Source: Burkholderia latens (GTDB lineage: Bacteria; Pseudomonadota; Gammaproteobacteria; Burkholderiales; Burkholderiaceae). From it: a DNA stretch of 64,000 nt. The notes below the pieces were generated by a model. The model was not told where the DNA came from. It searched no databases and saw nothing but the letters and a program-made list of their open reading frames with translations. The position numbers and the translations under genes are program-made. Each line of letters starts with the position of its first letter. Positions within the stretch are counted from its first letter, which is position 1. This document shows, piece by piece, positions 29,317 to 39,696 of the stretch. The stretch lies in NCBI RefSeq assembly GCF_001718795.1, contig NZ_CP013435.1:2046001-2110000 (forward strand), read 5' to 3'.

Positions 29317-30132
29317 ATGCTGCCTACCGTTTTCATCGTCTCCGACGGCACCGGGATCACTGCCGAAACCTTCGCGCACTCGATCCTCTCCCAGTTCGAC
29401 CAGAAGTTCCGCCTCGTGCGCGTGCCGTTCGTCGACTCGCTCGACAAGGCCTTCGCGACGGTCGAGAAGATCAACGAGGCCGCGGTGCATGACGGCCGCC
29501 GCGCGATCGTGTTCACGACGCTCGTCGACAGCGAATCGAACGACATCGTCAAGCGCTCGAACGCGCTGGTGCTCGACATGTTCCAGCGCTTCGTCGAGCC
29601 GCTCGAGCAGGAACTGGAACTGAAGTCGAGCCACGCGATGGGCCGCGGCCACCAGAACGCCGATACCGAGGAATACAAAACTCGGATCGAGGCGATCAAC
29701 TTCTCGCTCGCGCACGACGACGGCCAGTCGAACCGCAACCTGTCGGAAGCGGACGTGATCCTGGTCGGCGTGTCGCGTAGCGGCAAGACGCCGACGAGCC
29801 TGTATCTCGCGATGCAGTACGGCGTGAAGGCGGCAAACTATCCGCTGATTCCGGAAGACTTCGAGCGCGGCAAGCTGCCGTCGGCGCTGTCGCCATACAG
29901 CGAGAAGCTGTTCGGGCTGTCGATCGACCCGCAGCGGTTGTCCGAGATCCGCAACGAGCGCCGCCCCGGGAGCAAGTACGCGGCGCTCGAGAATTGCCGA
30001 TACGAGATCAACGAAGCCGAGGCGATGATGCGCCGCGAAGGGATCAAGTGGCTGTCGTCGACGCACAAATCGATCGAGGAGATCGCGACGACGATCCTGC
30101 AGGAAATCCGTCTCGACCGGCAGTCGTACTGA
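29317..30132 (+). CDS. ppsR: PEP synthase regulatory protein (bifunctional kinase/pyrophosphorylase)
   Basis: A 271-residue DUF299 protein that inactivates PEP synthase by ADP-dependent phosphorylation of a threonine and reactivates it by phosphate-dependent removal. It begins [18 protein letters not shown], the usual N-terminus, and has the nucleotide-binding loop [11 protein letters not shown] at residues 151-161. It is divergent from its substrate gene ppsA, as in many proteobacteria. No clear ribosome binding site precedes the chosen ATG. Confidence 0.95.
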   Translation: MLPTVFIVSDGTGITAETFAHSILSQFDQKFRLVRVPFVDSLDKAFATVEKINEAAVHDGRRAIVFTTLVDSESNDIVKRSNALVLDMFQRFVEPLEQELELKSSHAMGRGHQNADTEEYKTRIEAINFSLAHDDGQSNRNLSEADVILVGVSRSGKTPTSLYLAMQYGVKAANYPLIPEDFERGKLPSALSPYSEKLFGLSIDPQRLSEIRNERRPGSKYAALENCRYEINEAEAMMRREGIKWLSSTHKSIEEIATTILQEIRLDRQSY

Positions 30133-30168
30133 CGCGCGCGACGGCGCGGCTGCGAGGCCGCTGGCAGC

Positions 30169-30198
30169 AAAAAGGCCGCGTCGAACGCGGCCTTTTTT
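30169..30198. terminator. Bidirectional terminator between ppsR and trmH
   Basis: AAAAAGGCCGCG pairs with CGCGGCCTTTTT around TCGAA. The A-run and T-run on the two sides allow it to work for ppsR (+) and for the converging trmH/rnhB transcript (-). Confidence 0.9.
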
Positions 30199-30244
30199 AT
30201 CGTACGGGCAGATCGGCGGACACGCAGTGCGCGCCGCCACTCCG

Positions 30245-31027
30245 TCATGCGCGCCGCTGCTGCCGCACCTGCTCGAACAGGCACACCGCCGCCGCGGCCG
30301 CGACGTTCAGCGACTCCATGCCGCCCGGTTGCGGGATCGTCACGCGATGCGTGGCCGCATCGCGCCAGAACGCCGACACGCCCGCGCCCTCATTGCCGAA
30401 CACCCACGCGACGGGGCCGGACAGGTCGCAATCGTAGACGGGCTGTGCGCCGTGCGAATCGGTCAGCGCGACCGGCACGTCGAGACGTTCGGCAAGTCCT
30501 TGCGGTTCGACGTCCTCGTGGATCGACAGCAGGAAGTGTGCGCCCATGCCCGATCGCAGCACTTTCGACGACCACGCATACGCAGTGCCCGGCGCGCAGA
30601 ACACGTGCCGCACGCCGGCCGCCGCCGCGCTGCGCAGGATCGAGCCGACGTTGCCGGCATCCTGCACGCCGTCGATTACGACCGACGTATGCGCGACGCG
30701 CTCGGGCAGCGGCTGCGCCGGCCGGTCGACGAGCAGCAGGAAACCGACGCCGCTGACCACGTTCGACAGTTGCCCGAATAGTGTGTCGGGCAGTGTGACA
30801 ACGCGCTGCGCGTCGATGCGCGCGACGATCGCCTGCGCTTCGGCATGCGCGAGCGCGCCTTCGGTCGCGACGCACAGCTCGGGCACGGCGCCCGTGTCGA
30901 GATATGCGCTCGCAAGATGGAAACCTTCGAGCAGCGCGTGGCCGCCACGGCGCTGCTGGGAGGTCGAGCCCGCGAGCGCCTTCAGGCGCTTGTACAGCGG
31001 ATTGTCGCGGGAAGTGATGCTCTTCAT
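30245..31027 (-). CDS. TrmH/SpoU family RNA 2'-O-methyltransferase
   Basis: A 260-residue SPOUT methyltransferase. The N-terminal substrate-binding part starts [18 protein letters not shown]. The C-terminal knot has the SAM motifs [29 protein letters not shown] and [22 protein letters not shown]. The RNA target (23S rRNA or tRNA) cannot be told from sequence. The start overlaps the rnhB stop (ATGA), so it is the last gene of the large envelope operon, where E. coli has dnaE. Confidence 0.9.
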   Translation of the reverse strand: MKSITSRDNPLYKRLKALAGSTSQQRRGGHALLEGFHLASAYLDTGAVPELCVATEGALAHAEAQAIVARIDAQRVVTLPDTLFGQLSNVVSGVGFLLLVDRPAQPLPERVAHTSVVIDGVQDAGNVGSILRSAAAAGVRHVFCAPGTAYAWSSKVLRSGMGAHFLLSIHEDVEPQGLAERLDVPVALTDSHGAQPVYDCDLSGPVAWVFGNEGAGVSAFWRDAATHRVTIPQPGGMESLNVAAAAAVCLFEQVRQQRRA

Positions 31028-31668
31028 CGAATCAGGTCAAGGGCCGCGCGCACGGGCGCGAACGAGCGCCGGTGCGCTTCGCACGGGCCGTGCTCGCGCA
31101 GCGCGGCAAGATGTTTCTCGGTACCGTAGCCGGCATGCACGTTGAAGCCGTACACCGGATAGCGTTCGTGCAGCTCGACGAGCATCCGGTCGCGCGTGAC
31201 CTTCGCGAGAATCGACGCGGCCGAGATGCTCGGCACGAGCGCGTCGCCGCTGACGATCGCCTCGGCTCGGACCATCAGGGTCGGGCAGCGGTTGCCGTCG
31301 ATCTGCGCGAGCGTCGGCACGACGGACAGGCCTTCTACCGCGCGCTTCATCGCGAGCATCGTCGCGTGCAGGATGTTCAGCGTATCGATCTCGTCGACGC
31401 TGGCCGATGCGACGCAATACGCACGCGAGCGCGCGACGATCAGCTCGTACAGCGCATCACGCTTTTTCGCGGACAGCGCCTTCGAATCGTCGAGCCCGTC
31501 GATCGGCTGCGCGGGATCGAGGATCACCGCGGCGGCCACGACCGGCCCCGCGAGCGGGCCGCGGCCCGCTTCGTCGACGCCGCAGACGATCTCGTCGGGC
31601 CGCGTGAAGTCGAAACCGCCCTGCACGTCGTCGAACGCGCGACCGCGTGGAGCACGTGCGACCGTCAT
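31024..31668 (-). CDS. rnhB: Ribonuclease HII
   Basis: A 214-residue RNase HII that nicks DNA at embedded ribonucleotides. The metal-binding [12 protein letters not shown] motif includes D32 and E33. AQIDGNRCP supplies the third acidic residue, and [14 protein letters not shown] is the family's substrate-recognition segment. Its start overlaps the lpxB stop and its stop overlaps the trmH start, both as ATGA, showing tight coupling. Confidence 0.96.
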   Translation of the reverse strand: MTVARAPRGRAFDDVQGGFDFTRPDEIVCGVDEAGRGPLAGPVVAAAVILDPAQPIDGLDDSKALSAKKRDALYELIVARSRAYCVASASVDEIDTLNILHATMLAMKRAVEGLSVVPTLAQIDGNRCPTLMVRAEAIVSGDALVPSISAASILAKVTRDRMLVELHERYPVYGFNVHAGYGTEKHLAALREHGPCEAHRRSFAPVRAALDLIR

Positions 31669-32834
31669 GCGCGCCCCTTGCGTTGCTCGAGCACACGCAC
31701 GACCGCCTCGGCTGCCTTCGCGGCCGTGTTCTGCCGCAGCGACACGTGCATTTCCGTGAAGACCTCGTTCAGTGTGCGGCGGTTTGCGTCGTCGCGCAGT
31801 TGCGTGAGCGTTGCATCGGCGAGCGCCTCGGGCGTCGCGAAATGCTGCAGCAACTCGGGCACGACGAAACGCCCGGCCAGGATGTTCGGCAGGCCGACGT
31901 ACGGCAGATAACCTTGGCGGCGCATGATCTGGCCGGTCAGCCAGGGCACCTTGTACGAGATCACCATCGGCTTTTTCAGCAGCGCGGCCTCCAGCGTGAC
32001 GGTGCCGCTCTTCACGAGGATCGCGTCGGCGGCCGTCATCGCGACCTGCGAACGGCCGTCGGTGATCGTCAGTGCAAGTTGCGGATGTGCGTCGACGAGC
32101 GGCTGAAGCAGTTCGCGCAGTGCGGGCGTCGCCGCCGGCATCACGAACCGCACGCCGGGCTCGCGCTGCTGCATCAACGCCATCGCCGCGAAGAACGTCG
32201 GGCCGATCAGGGCGATCTCCGAACGCCGGCTGCCCGGCAGCACCGCGATCACCGGGCCGTCGGCCGGCAGGCCGAGCGCGATGCGCGCGCCGTGCGTGTC
32301 GGGCTCGAGCGGAATCTCGTCGGCGAGCGGATGGCCGACATACGTCGACGCGACACCCGCCTTGTCGAGGATCGCAGGTTCGAACGGGAACAGGCACAGC
32401 ATGTGATCGACCGACTTCGCGATCTTCTTGATCCGTCCACCGCGCCACGCCCAGATCGACGGACACACGAAGTGGATCGACGGGATGCCCGCGTCGCGCG
32501 CCGCCTGTTCGACGTTGAAGTTGAAGTCGGGCGCGTCGACGCCGATGAACGCATCGGGCCGCTCCGCGAGCAGCTGGCGCTTCAGCTCACCGCGAATCCG
32601 CAGGATATCGGGAATCTGGCCGAGCGCCTCGACGTAGCCGCGCACCGTCAGCTTGTCCATCTGCCAGTGCGAGTCGAAGCCGTGCGCGAGCATGCGCTGG
32701 CCGCCGATCCCGTAATACAGCGTCGACGCGGGCAGCCGCTCGTGAAGCCCGCCGAGCAGCGATGCCGCGAGCAGATCGCCGGACGGCTCGCCGGCGACCA
32801 TCGCGAGCCTGAGCTGATTGGTCGGGAGCGACAT
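31665..32834 (-). CDS. lpxB: Lipid-A-disaccharide synthase
   Basis: A 389-residue GT-B glycosyltransferase that joins UDP-diacylglucosamine and lipid X to make the lipid A disaccharide at the inner membrane. [21 protein letters not shown] is the N-terminal signature, and [10 protein letters not shown] and VSYKVPWLT are in the UDP-sugar-binding half. It begins three bases after the lpxA stop and overlaps rnhB. Confidence 0.96.
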   Translation of the reverse strand: MSLPTNQLRLAMVAGEPSGDLLAASLLGGLHERLPASTLYYGIGGQRMLAHGFDSHWQMDKLTVRGYVEALGQIPDILRIRGELKRQLLAERPDAFIGVDAPDFNFNVEQAARDAGIPSIHFVCPSIWAWRGGRIKKIAKSVDHMLCLFPFEPAILDKAGVASTYVGHPLADEIPLEPDTHGARIALGLPADGPVIAVLPGSRRSEIALIGPTFFAAMALMQQREPGVRFVMPAATPALRELLQPLVDAHPQLALTITDGRSQVAMTAADAILVKSGTVTLEAALLKKPMVISYKVPWLTGQIMRRQGYLPYVGLPNILAGRFVVPELLQHFATPEALADATLTQLRDDANRRTLNEVFTEMHVSLRQNTAAKAAEAVVRVLEQRKGRA

Positions 32835-32837
32835 CGC

Positions 32838-33626
32838 TTAGCGGATGATGCCGCGTTGGGACGCGTCGATGAACTCGACAAACGCGGTCACTGCCGCGTC
32901 GCCCTCGCCGCCCGCCGCCGCCAGCTCGCGCAGCTGCACCTTCGCTTCTTCGAGCGACAGGCCGTTCTTGTAGAGCAGCCGATACGCGCTGCGCAGCGCG
33001 GAAATCGCGTCGGGCGAGAACCCGCGCCGGCGCAGGCCTTCCACGTTGATGCCGTGCGGCTCGGCCTTGTTGCCCGCTGCGATCACGAACGGCGGCACGT
33101 CCTGCACGAGCGCCGATGCGCCGCCCAGCATCGCGTGCGCGCCGATGCGCACGAACTGGTGCACGCCCGACATTCCGCCGATGATCGCGAAATCGCCGAT
33201 CTCGACGTGGCCGGCCATCTGTGCGTTGCTCGACAGGATCACATTGTTGCCGACGCGGCAGTCGTGGCCGATGTGCACATACGCCATGATCCAGTTGTCG
33301 TCGCCGAGCGTCGTCACGCCGGCGTCCTGCACCGTGCCGGTGTGGATCGTCGTGAATTCGCGGATCGTGTTGCGGTTGCCGATCACGAGCTTCGTCGGCT
33401 CGTCCTTGTACTTCATGTCCTGCGGACGGCCGCCGACCGACGCGTAATGGCCGATGCGGTTGTCTTCGCCGAGCGTCGTGTGACCTTCGATCACGCTGTG
33501 CGAGCCGATCGTCGTGCGCGCGCCGATCGTGACGTGCGGCCCGACGATTGCGTACGGCCCGATCTCGACGGACTCGTCGATCTGCGCGCCCGGTTCGACA
33601 ATCGCGGTGGGATGAATCCTGGTCAT
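32838..33626 (-). CDS. lpxA: UDP-GlcNAc 3-O-acyltransferase
   Basis: A 262-residue left-handed beta-helix acyltransferase that starts lipid A synthesis. Hexapeptide repeats run from residue 2 to about 185, the catalytic histidine is H121 in [11 protein letters not shown], and the C-terminal helical domain follows ([21 protein letters not shown]). It lies between fabZ and lpxB in the conserved order. Confidence 0.96.
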   Translation of the reverse strand: MTRIHPTAIVEPGAQIDESVEIGPYAIVGPHVTIGARTTIGSHSVIEGHTTLGEDNRIGHYASVGGRPQDMKYKDEPTKLVIGNRNTIREFTTIHTGTVQDAGVTTLGDDNWIMAYVHIGHDCRVGNNVILSSNAQMAGHVEIGDFAIIGGMSGVHQFVRIGAHAMLGGASALVQDVPPFVIAAGNKAEPHGINVEGLRRRGFSPDAISALRSAYRLLYKNGLSLEEAKVQLRELAAAGGEGDAAVTAFVEFIDASQRGIIR

Positions 33627-33684
33627 GCGCCGTTGCCTCTCGATGTGATGTGTCGCGTTGCGTTATTCATGCTTGCCGCGTCGC

Positions 33685-34152
33685 TCAGGGCGCCGCGTCG
33701 GCCGTCTTGACCGTGCACATCAGTTCGGCTTCCGCCGCGACCTTGCCGTCGACTTCCGCCACCGCCTTGAACTTCCAGATACCGCGGATGTAGCGCTCGA
33801 ACGTCACGTTCAGAATCAGTTGATCGCCCGGTTCGACGACACGCTTGAAGCGCGCGCCGTCGATGCCGACGAAGTAGTACAGCGTGTTTTCCGGATCCTT
33901 CGGCTGCTCTTCGGCGAACGTCAGCAGCGCGGCCGCCTGCGCGAGCGCCTCGAGAATCAGCACGCCCGGCATCACCGGCCGCTTCGGGAAATGCCCCTGG
34001 AAGAACGGCTCGTTGATCGACACGTTCTTCAGCGCTTTGATCCCCTTGTGCGGCTCGAGTTCGAGCACGCGATCGACGAGCAGAATCGGATAGCGATGCG
34101 GCAGCAGCGTGAGGATCTTGTGGATGTCGAGATTGATTTTTTCAGTGCTCAT
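33685..34152 (-). CDS. fabZ: 3-hydroxyacyl-[ACP] dehydratase
   Basis: A 155-residue hot-dog-fold dehydratase of fatty acid synthesis that competes with LpxA and LpxD for hydroxyacyl-[17 protein letters not shown] and the active-site segment [18 protein letters not shown] carry H54 and E68. The start [11 protein letters not shown] is preferred over an upstream five-codon extension. It lies between lpxD and lpxA as in E. coli. Confidence 0.96.
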
Positions 34153-34282
34153 GATGGTTCGTCTCACGCAGAGGCTGCGCGGTGGTGATGCAAAGGCTGG
34201 AGCGGGCCGCCGCGCGGCCCAGTCTGGCGAACCGGGCCGGTAGCGCTGGCCGTGCCCGATTCGTGGTCTCGCATGGTGTCGG

Positions 34283-35362
34283 TCAGGCGTCCGTGCCGCC
34301 GTGGGCGGCCAGCGCGGTTTCGAGCGCCTTGATGCGGTCGCGCAGCTTGTCGAGGTTGCGCACGAGCGCGGCGCTCTTGTTCCACTCGCCGTGGTCGACG
34401 GCCGGGAACGCGCTCGTGTAGATGCCGGCCTTCGGCAACGACTTCGACACGCCCGAATTCGCGGTGATGATCACATAGTCGCCGAGCGTCACGTGGCCGG
34501 CGATCCCGGCCGCGCCGCCGATCATGCAGTGGCGGCCGATCGTCGTGCTGCCCGCGATGCCCGCCTTGCCGGCGATCACCGTGTAGGCACCGATCCGGCA
34601 GTTGTGGGCAATCTGCACCTGGTTGTCGATCTTCACGCATTCGTCGATGACGGTGTCCGCCATCGCGCCGCGATCGATCGTCGTATTCGCGCCGATCTCG
34701 ACGTCCGGGCCGATGGTCACGCCGCCGACCTGCGGGATCTTGACCCAGGTGCCGGTGCGCGCGTCGCCGTCGCCGACGAAATCCGGCGCAAACCCGAAAC
34801 CGTCGGAACCGATCACGGCACCCGAATGAATGATTGCGCGCGGGCCGATCTTGCAGCCGTGGTACACCGATGCGTTCGGATACAGGTGCGAGCCCGCGCC
34901 GATCGTCGTGCCGCGGCCAATGAACACGTTCGCGTCGAGTTGCACGCCGTCTTCGATCACCGCGCCGGCCTCGACCGTCACGTGCGGACCGATCACTGCG
35001 GTTGCGGCAACCTGTGCGGCCGGATCGATCGTCGCGCTCGGATGCACGCCGGCCGCGCGCGGCGGCGCGGCGAGATCGATGAACATCTGCGCGACGCGTG
35101 CGAAGTACGCGTATGGATTCGGCGTCACGATAAAGCTGCGGCCGCTGGCCGCCGCGCCGAGCTTTTCGAGGTCCTTCGGTGCGATCAGCACCGCGCCGGC
35201 GCGGGTCGTCTCGACCTGCGACAGGTACTTCGGATTCGCGAGAAACGCGAGTTGCTGAGGGCCTGCCTGGTCGAGCGGCGCGAGGCCGCTGACCGTGCAC
35301 TGGGCGTCGCCGGCGATCTCGCCGCCGAACCGCTTTACGAGTGCCTCAAGCGTCAATGCCAT
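34283..35362 (-). CDS. lpxD: UDP-3-O-acylglucosamine N-acyltransferase
   Basis: A 359-residue acyltransferase for the third step of lipid A synthesis. The N-terminal uridine-binding domain has [10 protein letters not shown] long hexapeptide-repeat helix spans ~105-325 with the catalytic histidine in IAHNCRIG (H253), and a C-terminal helix ends it. It is somewhat longer than E. coli LpxD (341). The gene starts 16 bp after the skp stop; a 130-bp gap separates it from fabZ. Confidence 0.95.
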
Positions 35363-35378
35363 TCGTCGTCTGCTCCGT

Positions 35379-35906
35379 TCAGTTCGTCGAGCCGGACGCG
35401 AGCGCCTTGAGCACCTTGTCGGTGATGTCGATGCGCGGGCTGACGTACACGGCTTCCTGCACGATCAGGTCGTAATTCTGCTGCTCGGCGATCTGCTTGA
35501 TGACCTTGTTCGCTCGCTCGAGCACCGCGGCGAGTTCCTCGTTGCGGCGCTGGTTCAGGTCTTCGCGAAACTCGCGCTGCTTGCGCTGGAAGTCGGTGTC
35601 GAGCTGTGCGAGATCGCGCTGCTTCTGTGCACGATCGGCCGCCGACAGCGACGCTCCGTTCTTGTCCAGCGAGTCGGACATCGACTTCAGGCGCGCCGCG
35701 AGATCCTGCAGATCCTTGTCGCGCTTCGCGAACTCGGCTTCGAGCTTCGTCTGCGCCGCCTTGGCGGGCGCAGACTCGCGCAGGATCCGATCCGAATTGA
35801 CCGCCGCAATGCGGGCGACGTCCTGAGCGTGTGCTGTCGCCGCGCCCAAGGCCAGCGCAACGGTCAGCGCACACATCACTCGTTTCGAAAACTTACCGGT
35901 TAGCAA
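35379..35906 (-). CDS. skp: Periplasmic chaperone Skp/OmpH
   Basis: A 175-residue periplasmic chaperone for outer-membrane proteins. A signal peptide ([21 protein letters not shown], cut after ATAHA) is followed by a small beta base and long Lys/Arg/Gln-rich coiled-coil arms (~45-140). The start is a TTG: GAGGG lies five bases before it, and the later in-frame ATG would remove the positively charged signal N-region. It lies downstream of bamA, the machine it feeds. Confidence 0.9.
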   Translation of the reverse strand: MLTGKFSKRVMCALTVALALGAATAHAQDVARIAAVNSDRILRESAPAKAAQTKLEAEFAKRDKDLQDLAARLKSMSDSLDKNGASLSAADRAQKQRDLAQLDTDFQRKQREFREDLNQRRNEELAAVLERANKVIKQIAEQQNYDLIVQEAVYVSPRIDITDKVLKALASGSTN

Positions 35907-35940
35907 AATTACCCTCTCGTTGCTGTTGTCATGCGTTCGA

Positions 35941-38247
35941 TCAGAACGCCGTCCCGATCTGGAACTGGAATTTCTGATACTGGTCGCCTTCGTGTTTCTG
36001 CAGCGGGAAACCGAGGCTCAGCTTCAGCGGCCCGATCGGCGAAATCCACGCGAGACCCACACCGTAGCCGTAGCGCAGGCCGTTCGCGCCGGTACTCGTG
36101 CCGCCCGGCGCGTTGCCCCACACGTTACCGCCGTCGAGGAACGTGAACACGCGCAGCGTGCGGTCGTAACCGGTGCCCGGCAGCGGGAACGTCAGCTCGA
36201 TGTTGCCGACCACCATCTTCGAGCCGCCGATCGGATCGTTCGTCTTCGTGTCGCGCGGGCCCAGCGAGCTCGGCTCGTAGCCACGCACGGAGCCGATACC
36301 GCCCGCGTAGTAGTTCTTGAAGATCGGGTAAGGGTTGCCGATACCGTTACCGTAGCCGCCCTGCAGGTTCAGGCCGAGGATGAAGCCGCGCGAGAACGAA
36401 TAGTAGTACTGCGCCTGCAGGTCTGCCTTGTAGTACTGAATCTTGCCGACCGGCACGCCGTATTCGACGTTCGCCTGCGTAAAGTAGCCGCGGCTCGGGA
36501 TCAGCGCGCTGTCACGCGCATCGCGCGACCACGCGACCGTCAGCGGCACCGTGTTGGACACGCGGCCGAATTCGTTTACGTAATCCTGGTAGCTCTGCGG
36601 CGTGTTCGAGTCGACATCAAGACGGTTCTGCTCGAAGCCCGCGCCGAAATAGACGGTGTCGACTTCCGAGAACGGAATGCCGAATTTCAGGTTGCCGCCC
36701 GCGCTGATGATCCGGAAGCTCGAGCTCGTCGAGTAGTAAAGCGGCTGGTACGTGCGGTAGTACACGTCGGTGATCCGCTTGATGCCGTCGACCGTGAAGT
36801 AGGGATCGACCTGCGTGACGGTCAGCGTACGGTAGCTCTTGGCGGTGTTCACGTTCACCGACAGGCTCGTGCCCGAGCCGAACACGTTGTCCTGCGACAC
36901 GCCGGCCGACAGCACCACCTTGTCCGTCGACGAGAAGCCCGCGCCCAGCGTGATCGCGCCGGTCGGCTTTTCGTCGACCTTCACGTTCACGTCGACCTGG
37001 TCGTTCGTGCCTTCGACCGGCACCGTCGTCACGTCGACGTTGGTGAAGTAACCGAGACGGTTCACGCGATCCTTCGACAGCGCGAGGCGGTTCGAATCGA
37101 ACCACGAGCTTTCGAGCTGGCGCATTTCGCGGCGCACGACTTCGTCGCGCGTGCGCGTGTTGCCGACCACGTTGATGCGGCGCACGTACACGCGGCGGCT
37201 CGGATCGACGACGAGGTTCAGGTTCACCTTGTGGTTCGCCTGGTCGATGTCCGGCTGCGCGTTGACGGTCGCGAATGCGTAACCGTATTCGCCGAGCTTG
37301 TCGACGATCGACTTCGTCGTCTGCTGCAGCTTTTCGGCCGAGAAGCGATCGCCCGGCTTGATCTTGATCAGCTTGTTCAGTTCGGCTTCGCGATCGAGCA
37401 AGTTGCCCGACAGCTTGATGCCCGACACCGTGTACGGCTCGCCTTCATGCAGCGTGACCGTCAGGTACATGTCCTTCTTGTCGGGCGAGATCGACACCTG
37501 GGTCGACTCGATATTGAACTCGAGGTAGCCGCGGTTCAGGTAATACGAGCGCACGGCCTCGAGGTCGCCCGTCAGCTTTTCCTTCGAGTACAGGTCGTTC
37601 TTCGTGTACCACGAGAACCAGTTCGGCGTCGACAGCTGCATCTCGTCGCGCAGCGTGCTGGTGCTGAACGCCTTGTTGCCGATGAAGTTGATCTGGCGGA
37701 TCTTCGCACTCGGCCCTTCCGCGACCGCGAACAGGATCGACACGCGGTTCGCGTCGACCGGCGTGATCGTCGTCTTCACCTCGGCCGCGTAGAAACCGCG
37801 AGTCAGGTACTGACGCTTGAGCTCCTGCTCGGCCTTGTCGACGAGCGCCTTGTCGTAGTAGCGGCCGTCGGCCAGGCCAACCGCGCGCAGCGCTTTCGTC
37901 AGGTTGTCCTTGTCGAATTCCTTCGTGCCGGTGAAGTCGATCGACGCGATGGCCGGACGCTCCTGCACCTGCACGATCACGACGTTGCCTTGCGTCGCGA
38001 TGCGCACGTCGTTGAAAAAGCCCGTCGCGTACAGCGCGCGGATTGCTTCGGATGCCTTGTCGTCGGTGAAGGTATCGCCCTGCTTGATCGGCAGGTACGC
38101 GAACACCGAACCCGCTTCGACGCGCTGCAACCCCTCGATCTTGATGTCTTGCACCACGAACGGTGCCGCTGCATGCGCCGCGAGGCCGTGCGCGGCGAGC
38201 GCGGCCGCTGCAACTGTCTTAGGTACAAAGCGATGAGGTTTGAACAA
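35941..38247 (-). CDS. bamA: Outer membrane protein assembly factor BamA
   Basis: A 768-residue Omp85 protein, core of the BAM complex that folds beta-barrel proteins into the outer membrane. A signal peptide ends AAHGLAAHA, then come five POTRA domains (~27-350) beginning FVVQDIKIEGLQRVE, then the barrel from ~430. The essential surface-loop motif is in SVRGYEPSSLGPRD, and the chain ends FQFQIGTAF with a terminal phenylalanine. The start codon appears to be TTG; the nearby ATG is out of frame. A 12-bp hairpin precedes it after rseP. Confidence 0.96.
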   Translation of the reverse strand: MFKPHRFVPKTVAAAALAAHGLAAHAAAPFVVQDIKIEGLQRVEAGSVFAYLPIKQGDTFTDDKASEAIRALYATGFFNDVRIATQGNVVIVQVQERPAIASIDFTGTKEFDKDNLTKALRAVGLADGRYYDKALVDKAEQELKRQYLTRGFYAAEVKTTITPVDANRVSILFAVAEGPSAKIRQINFIGNKAFSTSTLRDEMQLSTPNWFSWYTKNDLYSKEKLTGDLEAVRSYYLNRGYLEFNIESTQVSISPDKKDMYLTVTLHEGEPYTVSGIKLSGNLLDREAELNKLIKIKPGDRFSAEKLQQTTKSIVDKLGEYGYAFATVNAQPDIDQANHKVNLNLVVDPSRRVYVRRINVVGNTRTRDEVVRREMRQLESSWFDSNRLALSKDRVNRLGYFTNVDVTTVPVEGTNDQVDVNVKVDEKPTGAITLGAGFSSTDKVVLSAGVSQDNVFGSGTSLSVNVNTAKSYRTLTVTQVDPYFTVDGIKRITDVYYRTYQPLYYSTSSSFRIISAGGNLKFGIPFSEVDTVYFGAGFEQNRLDVDSNTPQSYQDYVNEFGRVSNTVPLTVAWSRDARDSALIPSRGYFTQANVEYGVPVGKIQYYKADLQAQYYYSFSRGFILGLNLQGGYGNGIGNPYPIFKNYYAGGIGSVRGYEPSSLGPRDTKTNDPIGGSKMVVGNIELTFPLPGTGYDRTLRVFTFLDGGNVWGNAPGGTSTGANGLRYGYGVGLAWISPIGPLKLSLGFPLQKHEGDQYQKFQFQIGTAF

Positions 38248-38278
38248 CGTGCATCCCCAATATTTAGCTGCATCAAAT

Positions 38279-38306
38279 CAGGCGGCGGCCGACCGGCCGC
38301 CGCCTG
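38279..38306. other. Strong 12-bp hairpin between rseP and bamA
   Basis: CAGGCGGCGGCC (38279-38290) pairs perfectly with GGCCGCCGCCTG (38295-38306) around a GACC loop, five bases after the rseP stop. On the minus strand ATTTGATG follows, not a proper T-run, so it may act as a partial terminator or processing site. Confidence 0.5.
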
Positions 38307-38311
38307 ACGCT

Positions 38312-39685
38312 TCAGAAATGGATTAACCGAGCCAGGTCGTTGAACAGCGCGATCGCCGACAACGCGACGATGCAGATCAACCCGGCTCTTTGCAGAATCA
38401 GCTGCCAGCGCTCCGAGACGGCTTTCCCGGTCGCGGCTTCAACCAGATAATATAACAGATGCCCCCCGTCCAAAACGGGAATCGGCAGCAAGTTCAACAC
38501 CCCGAGGCTAATGCTGACAAGGGCGAGGAACGACAGGAAGGCCGACGGACCGAGCCGCGCGCTCTTGCCCGCGTAGTCGGCGATCGTCACCGGGCCGGAC
38601 AGGTTCTTCAACGACGCGTTGCCCGTGATCATCCGACCGAACATCTTCAGCGAATAGACGGCGATGTCCCACGTGCGATGCGCGCCCAGCCGCAGGCTTT
38701 CGAGCGGGCCGTATCGCACGTCGACCGACGGCGTGTGCATCGACAGCGCAGCGCCGATGCGGCCGATCTGCTGCCCCGTCTCGTCGTCGCGCTGCACCTG
38801 CGGCACGATCTGCACGGTTTGCGTGGAACCGCCGCGGTCGACCTGCAGGTCGACCGCCCGGCCCGCGTGGTGCTTCACGATATCGATGAAGCGCGATGCG
38901 CCGCCGATCGGCTTGCCGTCGAGCGCAAGCAGCTTGTCGCCGGCCTTCAGGCCTGCCTGCTCGGCCGCGCTGCCCGGCTGCACCGATGCGATCGACAGCG
39001 TGCCGCCTCCGGTCTCGAAGCCGAGGTGCATCATGAAATCGTCGTCGAGCTGGCTTTCGGGCACATTGCGCAGGTCGACGCGGAAATCGAACGTCGACGA
39101 ACCGCCGTCGCGCGCGCCGAGCACGACCTCGCGATGATCGAACGCAGCAGCCAGCAGCTTCCAGCGCAGGTCCGACCACGAGCGAACCGGCGCGGCATCG
39201 CCGCCGTCGGCGTCGCGGATCGACACGATCGTCTCGCCGCCGTCGAAGCCCGCGCGAGCCGCCACCGTGCCGGCGGCCGGCGGCGCGACGACCGCGGCCG
39301 GCTCGGTCACGCCAGTCGCGAATACGGCGGAAAAGAGGACGATTGCCAACAGGAAGTTCGCGAGCGGGCCGGCGGCAACGATCGCGATACGCTTGAACAC
39401 CGACTGCCGGTTGAACGCCTGGTCGAGTTCCTCTGGCTTCACGCCCGGCCCCGGCTCGCGCTCGTCGAGCATCTTCACGTACCCGCCAAGCGGCAACGCG
39501 GAAAGCGTCCATTCGGTGCCGGTCCTGCGGCTGACCCAGCGCGCGACGGGCTGGCCGAAGCCGATCGAAAAACGCAGCACCTTCACGCCGCACCAGCGCG
39601 CGACGCGATAATGTCCGTACTCATGCACGACGACCAGCACCCCGATCGCCACCGCAAACGCGATCAGTTCGACCAGCACGTTCAT
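38312..39685 (-). CDS. rseP: RIP metalloprotease RseP (site-2 protease)
   Basis: A 457-residue inner-membrane zinc protease that cuts anti-sigma factors in the envelope stress response. The HEYGH motif (residues 21-25) is in the first helix, a PDZ domain is clear around 215-285 (GSAAEQAGLKAGDKLLALDG), and the third metal ligand is in LLPIPVLDGGHLLYYL. The ATG is five bases after GAGGTG; a GTG two codons earlier is less likely. It starts 11 bp after the dxr stop. Confidence 0.95.
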   Translation of the reverse strand: MNVLVELIAFAVAIGVLVVVHEYGHYRVARWCGVKVLRFSIGFGQPVARWVSRRTGTEWTLSALPLGGYVKMLDEREPGPGVKPEELDQAFNRQSVFKRIAIVAAGPLANFLLAIVLFSAVFATGVTEPAAVVAPPAAGTVAARAGFDGGETIVSIRDADGGDAAPVRSWSDLRWKLLAAAFDHREVVLGARDGGSSTFDFRVDLRNVPESQLDDDFMMHLGFETGGGTLSIASVQPGSAAEQAGLKAGDKLLALDGKPIGGASRFIDIVKHHAGRAVDLQVDRGGSTQTVQIVPQVQRDDETGQQIGRIGAALSMHTPSVDVRYGPLESLRLGAHRTWDIAVYSLKMFGRMITGNASLKNLSGPVTIADYAGKSARLGPSAFLSFLALVSISLGVLNLLPIPVLDGGHLLYYLVEAATGKAVSERWQLILQRAGLICIVALSAIALFNDLARLIHF

Positions 39686-39696
39686 GAGCACCTCAT

